NCBI GenBank assembly: GCA_032358255.1 | Contig: JAULBX010025730.1 | Coordinates: 6,221-57,077 of the forward strand | Length of the DNA: 50,857 nucleotides | Direction of reading: 5' to 3' | Origin: Heterotrichella gracilis | Taxonomy: Eukaryota; Sar; Xanthophyceae; Tribonematales; Xanthonemataceae | Part shown: in pieces, positions 1 through 28,650 of the stretch | Layout: the number at the start of each line of letters is the position of its first letter | Position numbering within the stretch: position 1 is the first letter of the stretch | Program-made: the position numbers and the translations under genes | Notes under the pieces: generated by a model | The model's database searches: none | Told to the model about the DNA's origin: nothing | What the model saw: only the letters and a program-made list of their open reading frames with translations

Positions 1-18050
<18,050 letters not shown>

Positions 18051-18155
18051 CCTGGGGGTGCAGGGTTGTGCCCTGAAGGATGGCAGCGCAGGAGCCCTCA
18101 GTGGATGCTGCTCATATATGGCCCACTGGTGCGCAGCCTCCCACTGCGGGTAGCG

Positions 18156-18300
18156 TCAGGTGGTGCAGGTGCTCCAGGAGGCACAGGACACTGAGAAGCT
18201 GGGCAGAACGTATGTGGGCTGGGCCGCGTGGCTGTGAGGGGCTGGGTAGCCCCTGAGGGATGGCAGCGCGGGAGCCCCACTGGAGTGAATCTCTGCCGAA
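18156..18300 (+). repeat. Downstream copy of the FATC end and 3' UTR
   Basis: Encodes VVQVLQEAQDTEKLGRTYVG then WAAWL and TGA, and is followed by GATGGCAGCGCGGGAGCCCC. This repeats both the end of the working FATC exon and the sequence after its stop (18072 onward), 187 bp downstream. It lies after the true stop, so it is 3' UTR unless used as an alternative last exon. Confidence 0.87.
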
Positions 18301-18394
18301 ACATGGTCCGCTGGATCCCAGGATCATGGGCCTGGTAGTCAGGGATAGCTTAGCATTGCTGCCCGCGTGCCGTCCGTCGCCAGTAATATGTGAT

Positions 18395-18450
18395 GGATTG
18401 GGTTTAGGGGGTTTTAGGGTTTAGGGGATTATACTTTAGGGTTGGACAGG
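18395..18450. repeat. Interstitial telomere-like TTTAGGG repeats after ATM
   Basis: GGGTTTAGGGGGTTTTAGGG followed by TTTAGGGG and a nearby TTTAGGG form a degenerate plant-type telomere array in the spacer 18301-19053. Apart from the 18156 repeat's tail, I see no gene in that spacer. Its right part (18759-19010) resembles the 3' flank of the next F-box copy (21767-22010), including the shared GTCCCGGACATGGCC at 18950 and 21961. Confidence 0.7.
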
Positions 18451-19053
18451 GCGTGTACGCCACTTGCCAGGTGTGTGCGTTTTGCTATTTGTATGATATT
18501 ATAAAAGTACAGGCGGTACTCTTCTGAGGTATAATGCTGAGGTGTAGGAATTCCTTTGTTGGACGTCGCATAGTAACGGCAAAGGCGGCATTGCATCAAT
18601 CAATGCCATCTGGACTTGTGAGGGGGATTATATTTTGTATATAACTATCGTTTTTCTTTGGTCACTATGAACATATGCAATATTCGTCTTGATAGCTAGT
18701 ATGTGCGGTAGCCATGGAGCGGGTGACTAATACTGCAGCTGTAGCATTAAGTCATTTACAACCATTTGCATTTGCCAACTGGATATGTAACGGCCGATTT
18801 CAGGTTCTCTCATTGCCAGGCTGAGCGCCGCAGTTGTGGTTTTTCAAAGAAACAGTAGGGAGGAAGATATGTAACAAATATTTATGAGCCTAGTAGGTAA
18901 AACCTCGACACCCCGCGGGGATGGGGCATACACACGGTGATTCAACCAGTGTCCCGGACATGGCCGGAAAACATCCTAAACGTATGTCACAGTGACTTTC
19001 AAATTGAGTGTCAACAATCTACACTTGCCAAGCATGCTGACAATCAACTTAAT

Positions 19054-20889
19054 TCAATCAGTGGTTAAATCTATCTTGAAATTGTCTGCAAACATCTTGG
19101 TAACTGCCAGCTTCTCTGCCTCCAGCAAAGCGCTGTCCACCAAAGGGCGCCCCCCCTCCACGGCCATGCAGGCCCTACTGGCCACTGAAACTCCCTGACC
19201 ACCAGCACGCTCACTGCGCTCCCAGACATTTCCCACAAGCAGTTTCTTAAGACCCACATCCGCGTATTCTTCTGTTTTTGCAACCTTGAGTTTGTACCAC
19301 TTGCCATGCTTGCCCGCCATCGTCACTGCAAGACTCGCCTTGTCTGGAGCCAAGCTTACAGTGCATGACAGCCTAGAAACATCTGCAGGCAGGTGCATGT
19401 TGAGCTGCACCTCCTCCTTCGTTGGTGGCACAGCAATACATAGATAATAAGTATGCACGTGGACATTCAGGGTGTGGAGGGCTGGCAGGGCGGGAAGGAA
19501 GATGGCAAAGGGCCCATGGTTGCATACATACTCGTACGTAGAGGCCATGCTATTTTGCAAGGTCAATTCCTCCAGCTGCTGCATGCCTGCCAGTGCCTGC
19601 TCCAAGCCCGGCCGCGGCAAAACCGGGCACAGATGGAGGGAGGTCAGCTGAGTGAGTGGCGCCATTGCTGCATACAACTGGTCAAAGACGGGCTCAGGGT
19701 CCACATGCATTCGGTCATCGTTTGCTTCTTGACCCGAGTACCCAAGGTGCAGCTCCTTGAGCGCAGTGGGTAGGCTGCTTGCTGTGATCGCCCCTGAGTA
19801 GCCGCCATCGACGCTTGTGGTGTCTACGCGCAGGCTGGTTAGGGCGGACAGGACTGAGAAGCTGACAGGCACAGGCCTCTCCAAATCCACCAGGAACTTC
19901 ACGGCGATCGAGAGTTTGCGCAGCGCTGGATGCGCGGCTAGGGCCTCCATCCACCCCAATCCTGGTGTACACACATCAGCATATATCCCAACATTGGCCA
20001 GCTTGGGCAGTGGGGGCAGGCTACCCACAATGCTGACATCGTCGCAACCGCGCATGGTCAGCTTCGTCAGGCTGACCAAGCCTGAAAGCCCTCCCAGCGT
20101 GCCTCGATATGCTCGATCACCGGTGAGCTTCAACTCCAGCTCCACCAGGCCAGTGAGGTTGCCCAGGGCAAAAGGTGCTTGTGGATACTTGGACAGAACC
20201 TCCCGGCCAAACACATATGAGAAGCGGAGGGCCCGCAGGCTGGTCAGGCCGCCGACACACTGCCAGCCTTTGGCCGCCAGGCTGGCGACCCCGTATCCCT
20301 CCCCTGCAGCCACCTGCCGGTTGCTCCAGCAGGACAAGTCCAACTCCAGCTGCTGCAGCTCCTTCAGGCCACACAAGTGGTTGATGCTTGCCTCATAGGC
20401 TGCTAGCAGTGCCGCCCCCTTGGAAGCATCAGCTTCACCGTCGTCAAACGCCTGCAGCTGAACCCCCGTCAAGGTGCGGAGGCTAGCTGCTGAGGATGCC
20501 ACCAGCAAGGGTTGCGAGTGATGCTCCAGGCGCAGGCTGGTGGTGGCTGCAAGGCGTGGCGGCATGGCTGTGGGTGGCGTAGCTGCATCTGTCCCCGCCT
20601 CATCCCCTGTTCCCAAGGACAAGAACCGGACCAGGCTTTTTGAGGCGGCTGCTGGAAGCGACGACAAGTCAACATCGTCCCATGCTTGGCTGGGGCCTTG
20701 CAATGCTGCCCTCCAACGCTTCAAAACCAGCTGCGCACATATCCTTTGGTCAAGTGGCAACTGGCCCACCACCGCCTGAATGACTTCATCAGGCAGGTGG
20801 TGGATGGTGACCTGGGGTGGGCTTTCTGGGAGCGCGATGAGTGCCGCCTGGCTGCTGCTGGCACTGCCCATCGCAGGTGGTTTGTCCAT
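19054..20889 (-). CDS. F-box/leucine-rich-repeat protein, copy 1
   Basis: Single-exon gene of 611 residues. The F-box is at about residues 27-70 (TIHHLPDEVIQAVVGQLPLD and a KRWRAALQGPSQAW end). It should dock on SKP1 of an SCF ubiquitin ligase. The rest is a series of degenerate leucine-rich repeats (L--L-L motifs such as LRKLSIAV, LTSLRVDTTS, LKELHLGYSG, LTSLHLCPVL) for substrate binding. The C-terminus ends LLEAEKLAVTKMFADNFKID. The ATG at 20889 is used because the frame upstream offers only TTG. It is the first of six tandem paralogues on this strand. Substrate and partner are unknown. No signal peptide or membrane segment is seen. Confidence 0.88.
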   Translation of the reverse strand: MDKPPAMGSASSSQAALIALPESPPQVTIHHLPDEVIQAVVGQLPLDQRICAQLVLKRWRAALQGPSQAWDDVDLSSLPAAASKSLVRFLSLGTGDEAGTDAATPPTAMPPRLAATTSLRLEHHSQPLLVASSAASLRTLTGVQLQAFDDGEADASKGAALLAAYEASINHLCGLKELQQLELDLSCWSNRQVAAGEGYGVASLAAKGWQCVGGLTSLRALRFSYVFGREVLSKYPQAPFALGNLTGLVELELKLTGDRAYRGTLGGLSGLVSLTKLTMRGCDDVSIVGSLPPLPKLANVGIYADVCTPGLGWMEALAAHPALRKLSIAVKFLVDLERPVPVSFSVLSALTSLRVDTTSVDGGYSGAITASSLPTALKELHLGYSGQEANDDRMHVDPEPVFDQLYAAMAPLTQLTSLHLCPVLPRPGLEQALAGMQQLEELTLQNSMASTYEYVCNHGPFAIFLPALPALHTLNVHVHTYYLCIAVPPTKEEVQLNMHLPADVSRLSCTVSLAPDKASLAVTMAGKHGKWYKLKVAKTEEYADVGLKKLLVGNVWERSERAGGQGVSVASRACMAVEGGRPLVDSALLEAEKLAVTKMFADNFKIDLTTD

Positions 20890-21242
20890 GTCAGCTGACA
20901 AAGCTTGGTGCCCACCTGCAGGAGGGTTGCAAGTCCACTCAGTGCCAAGCTTTGCAACAACGTTCGTGGAAGAGACACGACCGTCAGTTCACACGGCTTG
21001 GATCTAGAAGCAACTGAGATCTTGTCCTCTTCCCATGAGTGTTGTACCCGTGGGCAGCCCACTTGGCTATTCCACTGGGGAGCCACGATGCATCATGCAT
21101 GAGATGCAGGAAAGCAGGCATACCGTCCGGGGAGAGTACTGCTTGATGTATCTACCCATACGTACTCGCACTCAAACGTTTGTGAAGTGTGCGTGCATGC
21201 AGATGCTACACTGTCGCCTCCTAGTTCACCTGTGGTGTAATA

Positions 21243-21259
21243 ATGCATGCATGCATATG
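21243..21259 (-). promoter_or_regulatory. ATGCATGCATGCATATG element upstream of F-box copy 1
   Basis: Lies 354 bp upstream of the copy 1 ATG and is followed (+ strand) by an ATACCTGACTCTG-like block. The same element precedes all six paralogues. It contains CATGCATG, the core of the RY element known from land-plant promoters. Function here is inferred from conservation only. Confidence 0.5.
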
Positions 21260-21646
21260 AATACCTGACTCTGTTCGCCCACCGACCTCCGAGCAACCTC
21301 GCGGAGAATGCAACTCCAAATTCGTGTGATGTCTCAAGTAACTCGTGGCCGTTGAGCACGTAAACTTGTTGTTTCAAGCCCTTTGCTTTTGTATTTAATT
21401 TATGGTGATTATATGCATCCCAGTTATTATTTATTTTATTGTAGCTGGCCCGGACTGGCAGGTGCACCAACATTATGCAGCATCATAAAGCCTTCTTGAC
21501 CGATGCCGTTGACAGTGGTGATACATATGGGTGGCATACATATGGGTGGCGGCCAAGGGATCATTGTGGTGATCACATCAATGTCAGGTTGTTCAAAATA
21601 TAGTTACAGAAACAATTTACACTGATTACACTTCGCTACACTAACT

Positions 21647-21700
21647 TACGCCTTTGGCGTCTATTTTCTTTTTTTTCTTTTCTTGAACACCAAAGGCGTA
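21647..21700. repeat. 14-bp inverted repeat with pyrimidine-rich loop
   Basis: TACGCCTTTGGCGT (21647-21660) and ACACCAAAGGCGTA (21687-21700) can pair in 13 of 14 positions around a 26-nt loop that is mostly T and C. It sits about 350 bp beyond the stop of F-box copy 2. It may be an RNA hairpin or a remnant of a small inverted-repeat element. Confidence 0.6.
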
Positions 21701-22052
21701 GTAGATAAGGCGGCATAGCTGCTGCATCCACGAGAGCACACTTTCAGCCAAATTGTATGTTATTTATAACCATTGCGTTTGCCTGGATAAGTACATGGGC
21801 CTGGCGGACTCCACGGTCTACCACTGCCAGGCTGAGGCTCAGCGCCGCAAATATGTTTATCAAAGGAGCCTACGCTAGTAGAAAAACACATACATAAAAA
21901 ATGAGTCTAGTAGGGAAATCTCAACACACCCACACAAATGGCACACTGCAATTCAATTATAGTCCCGGACATGGCCCGGGCCGGAGAATGATGTAAGCTT
22001 ATGTCGGTGTGAGTGTCAAAAATCTGGACCTCAACTTGACTAAGCCTGTTGA

Positions 22053-23807
22053 CTAATAGTCTATCTTAAAATTGTCTGCAAACATGGTGGCTACTGCCTG
22101 CTTCTCTGCCTCCAGCAAAGCGCTGTCCACCAAAAGGCGGGCCCCACTAGCCACTGCATCCCCCTGAACACCATCAAGCTCGCTGTGCTCCATGACATTG
22201 CCCACAGACAACTTCCTAACACCCACGTCCGCCTCTTCTGCTGTTCTTGCAACCTCGAGTTTGTACCACGCGCCATGCTCGCCCATCAATGTAACTGCAC
22301 AATTAGCCTTTACTGGAGCCAAGCTGATTGTGCACGTCAGCCTAGAAACATCTGCAGGCAGGTGCATGTTGAGCTGCATAGCTATGGGTTCCATGTTCAA
22401 ACGCACCGCCTCCTCCTCGTTCATATCTTCTAGATAAAAAGTGTACATATGCACATACAGGGCGCGGAGAGATGGCAGGACGGGAAGACCAATGGCAAGA
22501 GGCCCATGATCGTATGCGGTCACCTTACTATCATGTAAGGTCAATTCCTCGAGCTGCTGCATGCCTGCCAATGCCTGCTCCAAGCCTGCACCCGGCCAAA
22601 ATGGGCACAAGTCGAGGGAGGTCAGCTGGGTGAGGGGCGCCAGCACTGCATATAGCTGGTTGACTGCAGGCTCTGGGGCAATATCCACTGGCTCATCACC
22701 CTCGTAGTCGAGGAGTAGCTTCCTCAGGGATGTGGGTAGGCTGGTGGGGGAGATTGCCCCTGAGTAGCCGCCTTTGGCATTGGTGTAGTCGATGCTCAGG
22801 CTGGTCAGTGCGGTCAGGACTGAAAAGCTGACTAGCACAGGCCCCTCAACATCAGTCATTGCCCACAAGGTGATGGAGAGGCTGCTTAGCTGTGGCAGCC
22901 TGGCAAGGGCTCCAATCCACCCCACTGCTGGCGGGGCTGGACACACATCAGCACAGATCCCAACCTTGGTGAGCTTGGGCAGTGGGGGTAGGCTACCCAA
23001 CACGCTGACGTTGGCGCATTCGTTCAAGGTGAGTTGTGTCAGGCTGACCAAGCTGGAGATCCCTTGCAGCGCCCCTTGAAACACTCCATTGCCGTAGAGC
23101 TTCAACTCCAACTCCACCAGGCCAGTCAGGTTACCCAAGGCTGGAAACGCCTGTGGACACCGGGACAGTGCTTCTTCCTCGTTGCACAAGAACTCGAGCT
23201 CCAAGACCCGCAGGTTGGTCAAGGCGCCAATGCCCTGCCAGGTTTTGAGCACCAGGCTGGCCATTCTATCGTCATGCTCTTGCTCCCCTTCACTCGAATC
23301 GCTGTAGCAGCTCAGGTCCAGCTCCAGGTGCTGCAGGTTCTTGAAGCCCCCCATGTGGTCGATGTATGCCCCGTATGCTGCCACCAACACTGGGTCTTCG
23401 TCTTCACTGTTGACAAAAGCATCCAGATGAACCCCTGCCAAGCTGTGCAAGTTAGCTGCCGAGGCTGCCATGAGCAAGGGCTGCGAACCATAGCTCAGTT
23501 GCAAGCTGCTTGTGGCTGCCAGGCGTGGCGGAAAGCCAGCTGTTGTCTGCATAGCTGGATTAGTCCCCACTTGACCTCTTGTCTCAGACGACAAGAAGTG
23601 TACCAAGCTTTGAGGAGCTGCTGCTGGGAGCAGTGACAAGTTGATATCGTCCCATGCTTGGCTGGGGCCTTGCAGCGCTGCCCCCCACCGCTTGCACACC
23701 AGCTGCGACCGTATCCTTTCTTCAAGTGGCACCCCGCCCAGCACCGCCTGTAGGACCTCCTCAGGCAGGTGGTGGATGGTGAGCTGGGTTGGGCGTTGTG
23801 GACGCAT
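22053..23807 (-). CDS. F-box/leucine-rich-repeat protein, copy 2
   Basis: Single-exon, 584 residues from the ATG at 23807 (MRPQRPTQLTIHHLPEEV), which matches the starts of the paralogues. The frame stays open for 64 further codons upstream without another ATG. On the minus strand the upstream stretch contains CTCTTGCAG, a plausible acceptor, so an upstream 5' exon is possible. F-box at about residues 8-51, then leucine-rich repeats (LRVLELEFLC, LVELELKLYGN, LTQLTLNECA, LSSLSITLWA, LRKLLLDYEG). The end is LLEAEKQAVATMFADNFKID. Predicted SCF substrate adaptor, substrate unknown. Its closest relative by eye is copy 3. Confidence 0.87.
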   Translation of the reverse strand: MRPQRPTQLTIHHLPEEVLQAVLGGVPLEERIRSQLVCKRWGAALQGPSQAWDDINLSLLPAAAPQSLVHFLSSETRGQVGTNPAMQTTAGFPPRLAATSSLQLSYGSQPLLMAASAANLHSLAGVHLDAFVNSEDEDPVLVAAYGAYIDHMGGFKNLQHLELDLSCYSDSSEGEQEHDDRMASLVLKTWQGIGALTNLRVLELEFLCNEEEALSRCPQAFPALGNLTGLVELELKLYGNGVFQGALQGISSLVSLTQLTLNECANVSVLGSLPPLPKLTKVGICADVCPAPPAVGWIGALARLPQLSSLSITLWAMTDVEGPVLVSFSVLTALTSLSIDYTNAKGGYSGAISPTSLPTSLRKLLLDYEGDEPVDIAPEPAVNQLYAVLAPLTQLTSLDLCPFWPGAGLEQALAGMQQLEELTLHDSKVTAYDHGPLAIGLPVLPSLRALYVHMYTFYLEDMNEEEAVRLNMEPIAMQLNMHLPADVSRLTCTISLAPVKANCAVTLMGEHGAWYKLEVARTAEEADVGVRKLSVGNVMEHSELDGVQGDAVASGARLLVDSALLEAEKQAVATMFADNFKIDY

Positions 23808-25730
23808 TTGGAAGCCAGCTGCAGCTCTACCCAGTGAGAAGTGGTGAGCTGATGCGACTCGAGGCCAACCTGCAAGAGTTGCAAGTCCACTCAGAAAAAC
23901 TTGACCTTCAGTGTTTAGACAGCTACTGTTTGGAGCATCCAAACGCTCCTCACCACACAACCATCTGGGCGATCGCAAGTACCCAAATCCCCCTACCACA
24001 TAATCATCTGGGCGTCCGCTTGACTACAAAAACCTGGAGGAGGATACAGGGGAGAGGAAGCAAGCCGTACAATTGTGCGGGTACTTGGCAAGCCTACCTA
24101 ACGCACTCCTGTTGTCTGGGAGTACGTGACCCAACGCTTCAAAAGTCAATTCCAACGCACAAGAGGCCAGTATTCAATCACTACAGCCTAGCTGGTCCAC
24201 TAGCAGCTACACGCCCAGCCAGTAACCAGCCCTTTACGGCAGGTCCATCGCAACTCACGGTCACAAAAACTCGTTGACTAACCTGATAAAGACTGCGAAA
24301 GACCCATCACGTTGCCCCCGTTAGGAAAACAAGGGATGAAAAGATGCAGGCAAGGGTTCTACCTTCACCTTCTAGTCAATAACGTAGTATATACAAGTAA
24401 CTGGGCGACCAACGGTATGCATGCATGCATATGGCATACCTGTCTCTGCTCCGATATCCGGGTAAGCTTCCCAATGGACGGCCACTGCCCACTTCTGTGT
24501 GTGTCTCTTCTAGCAGCGAGATAACGTCTGTATTGTGCTCCTTGCTTTTTTTTTAAGTTTTAGGGCAAAAACTGAGAGTTTGACCGGTCAGTTGAACTTG
24601 GCCAAGTCGGCGCTGGTCGGCCCCGGGCGGCAGTTATTTGTAATAAAACCCTAAACCCAAACCCTAAACCCATACCACTGGCAAACAATGATTGTTTGCA
24701 CCGCCCCTTTCAGGGGCCCTAACGTACCTGAAGCCTGCTCCACCTACTCCAGCTCCCTCCTTCATCAAATTCCCCCGGGCCTTGCCATCAGGGCCAAGGT
24801 TTAGCAGATGCAGCTTGTCAAGTTGAACGGGCGTGGCGGGTGGCCGGATAGGGGAGGTTAGGACTTGATGGTTTGCAGACGGTATAAGTACATTCAGTTT
24901 CTTAATTAAATACGACATAATACTTATTTTTGCAGGTGGTGCTGCACCGCCGTGCCGCCTCTGACAGGACCCAGGGATGACAATGCATGCATGTGGATGA
25001 CAGGCAAGGGAGCACAACCAAATGGTGACCGGCTTTGCACGTGCACGTGTACACTCAGCGTTGATGTGTGATGTGGCTCGATGTCAACAATGTTCACTTG
25101 AATTCGTCATTACAGCGCTAAGAGCGGTATGTACCAATCCACCAACGTAGTGGTGCCTGAACCCAGAGGTGCCCCCAAGGTGACACGTGGGACTAGTGGG
25201 GCACTGTTTTGAGTTGCCACAAAAAGTGCCTGATCCGGGACATTGCACAGCTTTTGGCGCGTAATATGTTGCACGCATACACCGGTCATCATGAGCACAA
25301 AGCTAATAGCAAACCCTAATCCTAAATAGCCACTTCATGATGACATTGGCGACCCCTGTAAACTGCGGTAAACACACCTTGGAACCAAATGCATCATCCC
25401 CTGACCTACTTAAAATTGAAAATCCCATTGTAATTAAGCAGCAAAGGGCACTAAGTGTCATCACGAAGCCAAGATGCCCAGCCTAGCTCAAAATCCTTAA
25501 AGCGCTAGCTATAGCAAAAGAAAGGGAAAACGCATAATGGTATTTTATTAGGCGCGCCGCCGATTAATAATATATAGCATTACTGAGTTGGTGTAAAAAT
25601 GCGGCGGAATGGGGCGCAAGACCCCAGTCCTGGGTAGAATTGTACGGTAACTGATTAAAATAAACTATGATAGCGGATATGTGGTACGTTTCCACAACCA
25701 TGGACTTGCCCAAGCAGGCTGACTGCTAAT
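23808..25730. other. Spacer between F-box copies 2 and 3
   Basis: Contains a CATCTGGGCG direct repeat (about 23962 and 24006), the ATGCATGCATGCATATG element (24417-24433) and telomere-like CCCTAAACCCAAACCCTAAA near 24650-24672. A block at 25060-25310 recurs at 29160-29430 in the next-but-one spacer. The stretch 25310-25730 is the 3' flank of copy 3, with no gene recognised. Confidence 0.6.
24417..24433 (-). promoter_or_regulatory. ATGCATGCATGCATATG element upstream of F-box copy 2
   Basis: Same 17-bp element, 610 bp upstream of the copy 2 ATG, followed by GGCATACCTGTCTCTGCTCC. Role inferred from its presence before all six genes. Confidence 0.5.
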
Positions 25731-27509
25731 CTATATCTTGAAATTGTCTGTAAACATGGTGACTACTGCCTGCCTCTCTGCCTCAAGCAAAGCGCTGTCC
25801 ACTAACTTAGGGCGCTTGGTGACACCCTCCACAGAGATGCAGGCCCCACTGGCCACTGCAACCCCCTGACTACCATCAAGCTCACTCCACTCCCTGACAT
25901 TGCCCACAATCAACTTCCTAAAATCCACACCCGCCCTTTCTGCTGTTCTTGCAACCTCGAGTTTGTACCACGCGCCATGCTTGCCCATCAACGTCACCGC
26001 AAAATATTTCGACTCGAGTGGCACCAAGCTGATTCTGCATGTCAGCCTAGAAACATCTGCAGGCAGGTGCATGTTGAGCTGCACAGGTTCGGTGTTCAAA
26101 CGCACCGTCTCCTCCTCGTCCACAACATCTTTATAATAACCATACACATGCACATACAGCGCGCGAAGTGCTGGCAGGACGGGAAGGACAATGGCAATGG
26201 GCGCATGATCATATGGTGAGAACTTACTATCTTTCAAGGACAGTTCCTCCAGCTGCTGCATGCCTGCCAATGCCTGCTCCAAGCCCTGCCCCCGCAAAGA
26301 CGTGCATAAGTTGAGGGATGTCAGCTGGGTGAGGGGCGCCAGCGCTGCATACAGTAGGTTGAAGGCAGGCATAGGGGCCCTATCATCCACATGCTCATCA
26401 CCCTCGTAGTCAAGGTGCAGCGACCTCAGGGATGTTGGTAGACTGCTGGCAAGAATTGCTCCCAAGTAGCCGCCAGTAGCTTGGTAGTAAGCAAGGCTGA
26501 GGCCGGTTAGTGCGGACAGGACTGAAAAGCTGACTGGCACAGGCGCCTCAACATCAGTCATTTCAAACAAGCTGATGGAGAGGCTGCTCAGCTGCGGCAG
26601 GCTGGCAAGGGCTTCCATCCACCCCATTCCTGGGGAGAATAGGCAAACTTCAGCGTCTATCACCAAATGGATGAGCTTGGGCAGGGGGGGCAGGCTGGCC
26701 ACAACACTGAGGTCTTTAACTCCATCAAAGCACAGCTGTGTCAGGCTGACCAAGCTGGAAAGCCCTTCCAACCCTCCGTCATATACTTCGCCGCCGTAGA
26801 GCTTCAACTCCAGCTCCACCAGGCACGTGAGACTACCCAAGGCTGAAAACGCCTGTGGACACCTGGCCAGTGCGACGTTCCCGTTGCACAAACACTCGAA
26901 ATGCAGGACCCGCAGGTTGGTCAAGCCGCCAATGCCCTGCCAGGTTTTGAGCACCAGGCTGGCCATCCTATCGTCATGCTCTTGCTCCCCTTCACGCGAT
27001 TCGCTGTAGCAGCTCAGGTCGAGCTCCAGGTGCTGCAGGTTCTTCAGGCCACCTATGTGGTCCATGCTTGCCTCGTAGGCTGCTGTTAACAGTGAATCAT
27101 CTTCTTCAAACTCATCAAAAGCTGTCAGCTTTACCCCCTTCAAGGTGCTGAGGCTAGCTGCTGAGGCTGCCATGAGCAAGGCTTCTGAGCGCCAACGATC
27201 CAGGCGCAGGCTGGTGGTGGCTGCCAGGCGTGGTGGCAAGGCAGCGAATGGCGTTGCTGCATCTGTCCCTGCCTCCACCCCTGTTCCACAGGACAAGAAC
27301 CTGACCAAGGTTTCTGAAGCTGCTCTTGGGAGTGGTGACAAGTCAACCTCGGCCCACGCTTGGCTGGGGCCTTGTAGTGCTGCCCTCCAGCGCTTCAAAA
27401 CCAGCTGCGCACGTATCCTTTGTTTAATGGGCAACTGGCCCACCACCGCCTGAATGACTTCATCAGGCAGGTGGTGGATGGTGAGCTGGGTTGGCTGTTC
27501 AGGAACCAT
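25731..27509 (-). CDS. F-box/leucine-rich-repeat protein, copy 3
   Basis: Single-exon, 592 residues, ATG at 27509 (MVPEQPTQLTIHHLPDEV). F-box at about residues 9-52 with KRWRAALQGPSQAW. Leucine-rich repeats fill most of the remainder (LRVLHFECLC, LVELELKLYG, LTQLCFDGVK, LSSLSISLFE, LRSLHLDYEG, LTSLNLCTSL). The tail is LLEAERQAVVTMFTDNFKI. Very close to copy 2 across the middle repeats, including the shared CYSESREGEQEHDDRMASLV-type segment, which suggests a recent duplication or gene conversion. Predicted SCF adaptor, substrate unknown. Confidence 0.88.
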   Translation of the reverse strand: MVPEQPTQLTIHHLPDEVIQAVVGQLPIKQRIRAQLVLKRWRAALQGPSQAWAEVDLSPLPRAASETLVRFLSCGTGVEAGTDAATPFAALPPRLAATTSLRLDRWRSEALLMAASAASLSTLKGVKLTAFDEFEEDDSLLTAAYEASMDHIGGLKNLQHLELDLSCYSESREGEQEHDDRMASLVLKTWQGIGGLTNLRVLHFECLCNGNVALARCPQAFSALGSLTCLVELELKLYGGEVYDGGLEGLSSLVSLTQLCFDGVKDLSVVASLPPLPKLIHLVIDAEVCLFSPGMGWMEALASLPQLSSLSISLFEMTDVEAPVPVSFSVLSALTGLSLAYYQATGGYLGAILASSLPTSLRSLHLDYEGDEHVDDRAPMPAFNLLYAALAPLTQLTSLNLCTSLRGQGLEQALAGMQQLEELSLKDSKFSPYDHAPIAIVLPVLPALRALYVHVYGYYKDVVDEEETVRLNTEPVQLNMHLPADVSRLTCRISLVPLESKYFAVTLMGKHGAWYKLEVARTAERAGVDFRKLIVGNVREWSELDGSQGVAVASGACISVEGVTKRPKLVDSALLEAERQAVVTMFTDNFKI

Positions 27510-28114
27510 GACGAACCCAGCTGCGTGCCAGTGCCTTGGTTACCCACCGATGCCTATGTTGACAGCTTACGGCTTGGTGCCCACCTGCACAGTTGCACAT
27601 GAAGTCATCATGCTACTGCTTTTGAACAGGGAGACAAGACAGGGGCACAAAAGTGTGGAGGCACAATACCCTGGTCACTACATGAGAGTTTCAGGAGTCC
27701 TTGTACGGCCATTGGCTTTCATGTAGCTACAGACTGGGGCCCAAGATACAGGAGGGGAGCACAGACATGCGTGGTTTCTATGCTGGGTGTTTTGGTAGGG
27801 CCCACGGTTGGTTGGCTTGATGGTGTGCATGCAGGTGCTACAGGCCCACGTTTCGTCAGTGTGACATTGACCCAACTCTTGTAAAACGAATGTATCAATA
27901 ACATATGTCCAATAAAGTGACCAGTATTCCAAATAGGCAGAAACTTTCGCTCAATCTTCAATAAAAACAGGATGACTAATATCCTTGGCCGAAACTGCGA
28001 AGGCCATTTGCACTGACCCTGCACCATAAACGTAGCAATCAAGGCGGTATCAGGTCATAATACGCGGCCGGACCTTCTCCCTCTAGGCAACAACGTGTAC
28101 TGGTGTGTTCAACG

Positions 28115-28131
28115 ATGCATGCATGCATATG
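28115..28131 (-). promoter_or_regulatory. ATGCATGCATGCATATG element upstream of F-box copy 3
   Basis: 606 bp upstream of the copy 3 ATG, preceded by AACGTGTACTGGTGTGTTC and followed by CCATACCTAACTCTGCTCGC. The flanks are shared almost word for word with copies 4 and 5. Confidence 0.55.
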
Positions 28132-28289
28132 CCATACCTAACTCTGCTCGCCTCCAAGTGAGCTTCCCTGTGTATGCAACCTCCTGTTTATATCTTTTCT
28201 GCTCTTGATAGGCACACCAACCCGTGTTTATGCTTCTGCTTGGTTTTTGGCGAAGTTGAAGCTGGCCGAGTATTCCTTTTCGCAGGCTC

Positions 28290-28650
28290 CTGTATCAGCA
28301 AACCCTAAAAGCGAAACCCTACACTTCTATGTCACCCCAGATGCCTGCCCCTACCCGCAACACCCCTGGGGCTACTTTGCATCCCAAACCCTAAGACCAT
28401 AAACAGTTGGCATTATGCACCTGCAGCTGCCATTTGCCCCAAGCACCCCCTGCACCACAGACCCTGAACCATACACAGCTGCCTACTCCAGTCTGCACCG
28501 CAAACCCTAAACAACAATTTTTTGCACCACTGCCCTTTGCACCGCAAACCCTAAGCCCTAAGCATATTGTTTGCATCCCACTCTGCACCTCCAACCCCAA
28601 CCCCTACAATTGCCCCCATACCCTAAACCACTTAATTGCGTCCCACTCTC
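28290..28650. repeat. Dispersed telomere-like AAACCCTAA units in an F-box spacer
   Basis: AAACCCTAA or close variants occur repeatedly (for example 28300, 28385, 28503, 28548, 28618), interleaved with TTTGCACC/TTTGCATCCC words. A similar interleaved block lies at 35200-35560 in the spacer of copy 6. It is neither a head-to-tail telomere array nor coding. Confidence 0.6.

Larger units (their letters stand above)
20890..22052. other. Spacer between F-box copies 1 and 2
   Basis: Holds the 5' region of copy 1 and the 3' flank of copy 2. On the minus strand an acceptor-like CAACCCTCCTGCAG lies just before the copy 1 start (about 20925-20940), hinting at a 5' UTR intron. The ATGCATGCATGCATATG element is at 21243-21259. 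ACATATGGGTGGC occurs twice near 21525-21550. An inverted repeat lies at 21647-21700. No protein-coding gene was recognised. Confidence 0.6.

Noticed and set aside
18395-18450. True telomere or chromosome end
   Set aside because: The TTTAGGG units are few and degenerate, and genes continue on both sides. At most it is an interstitial remnant.
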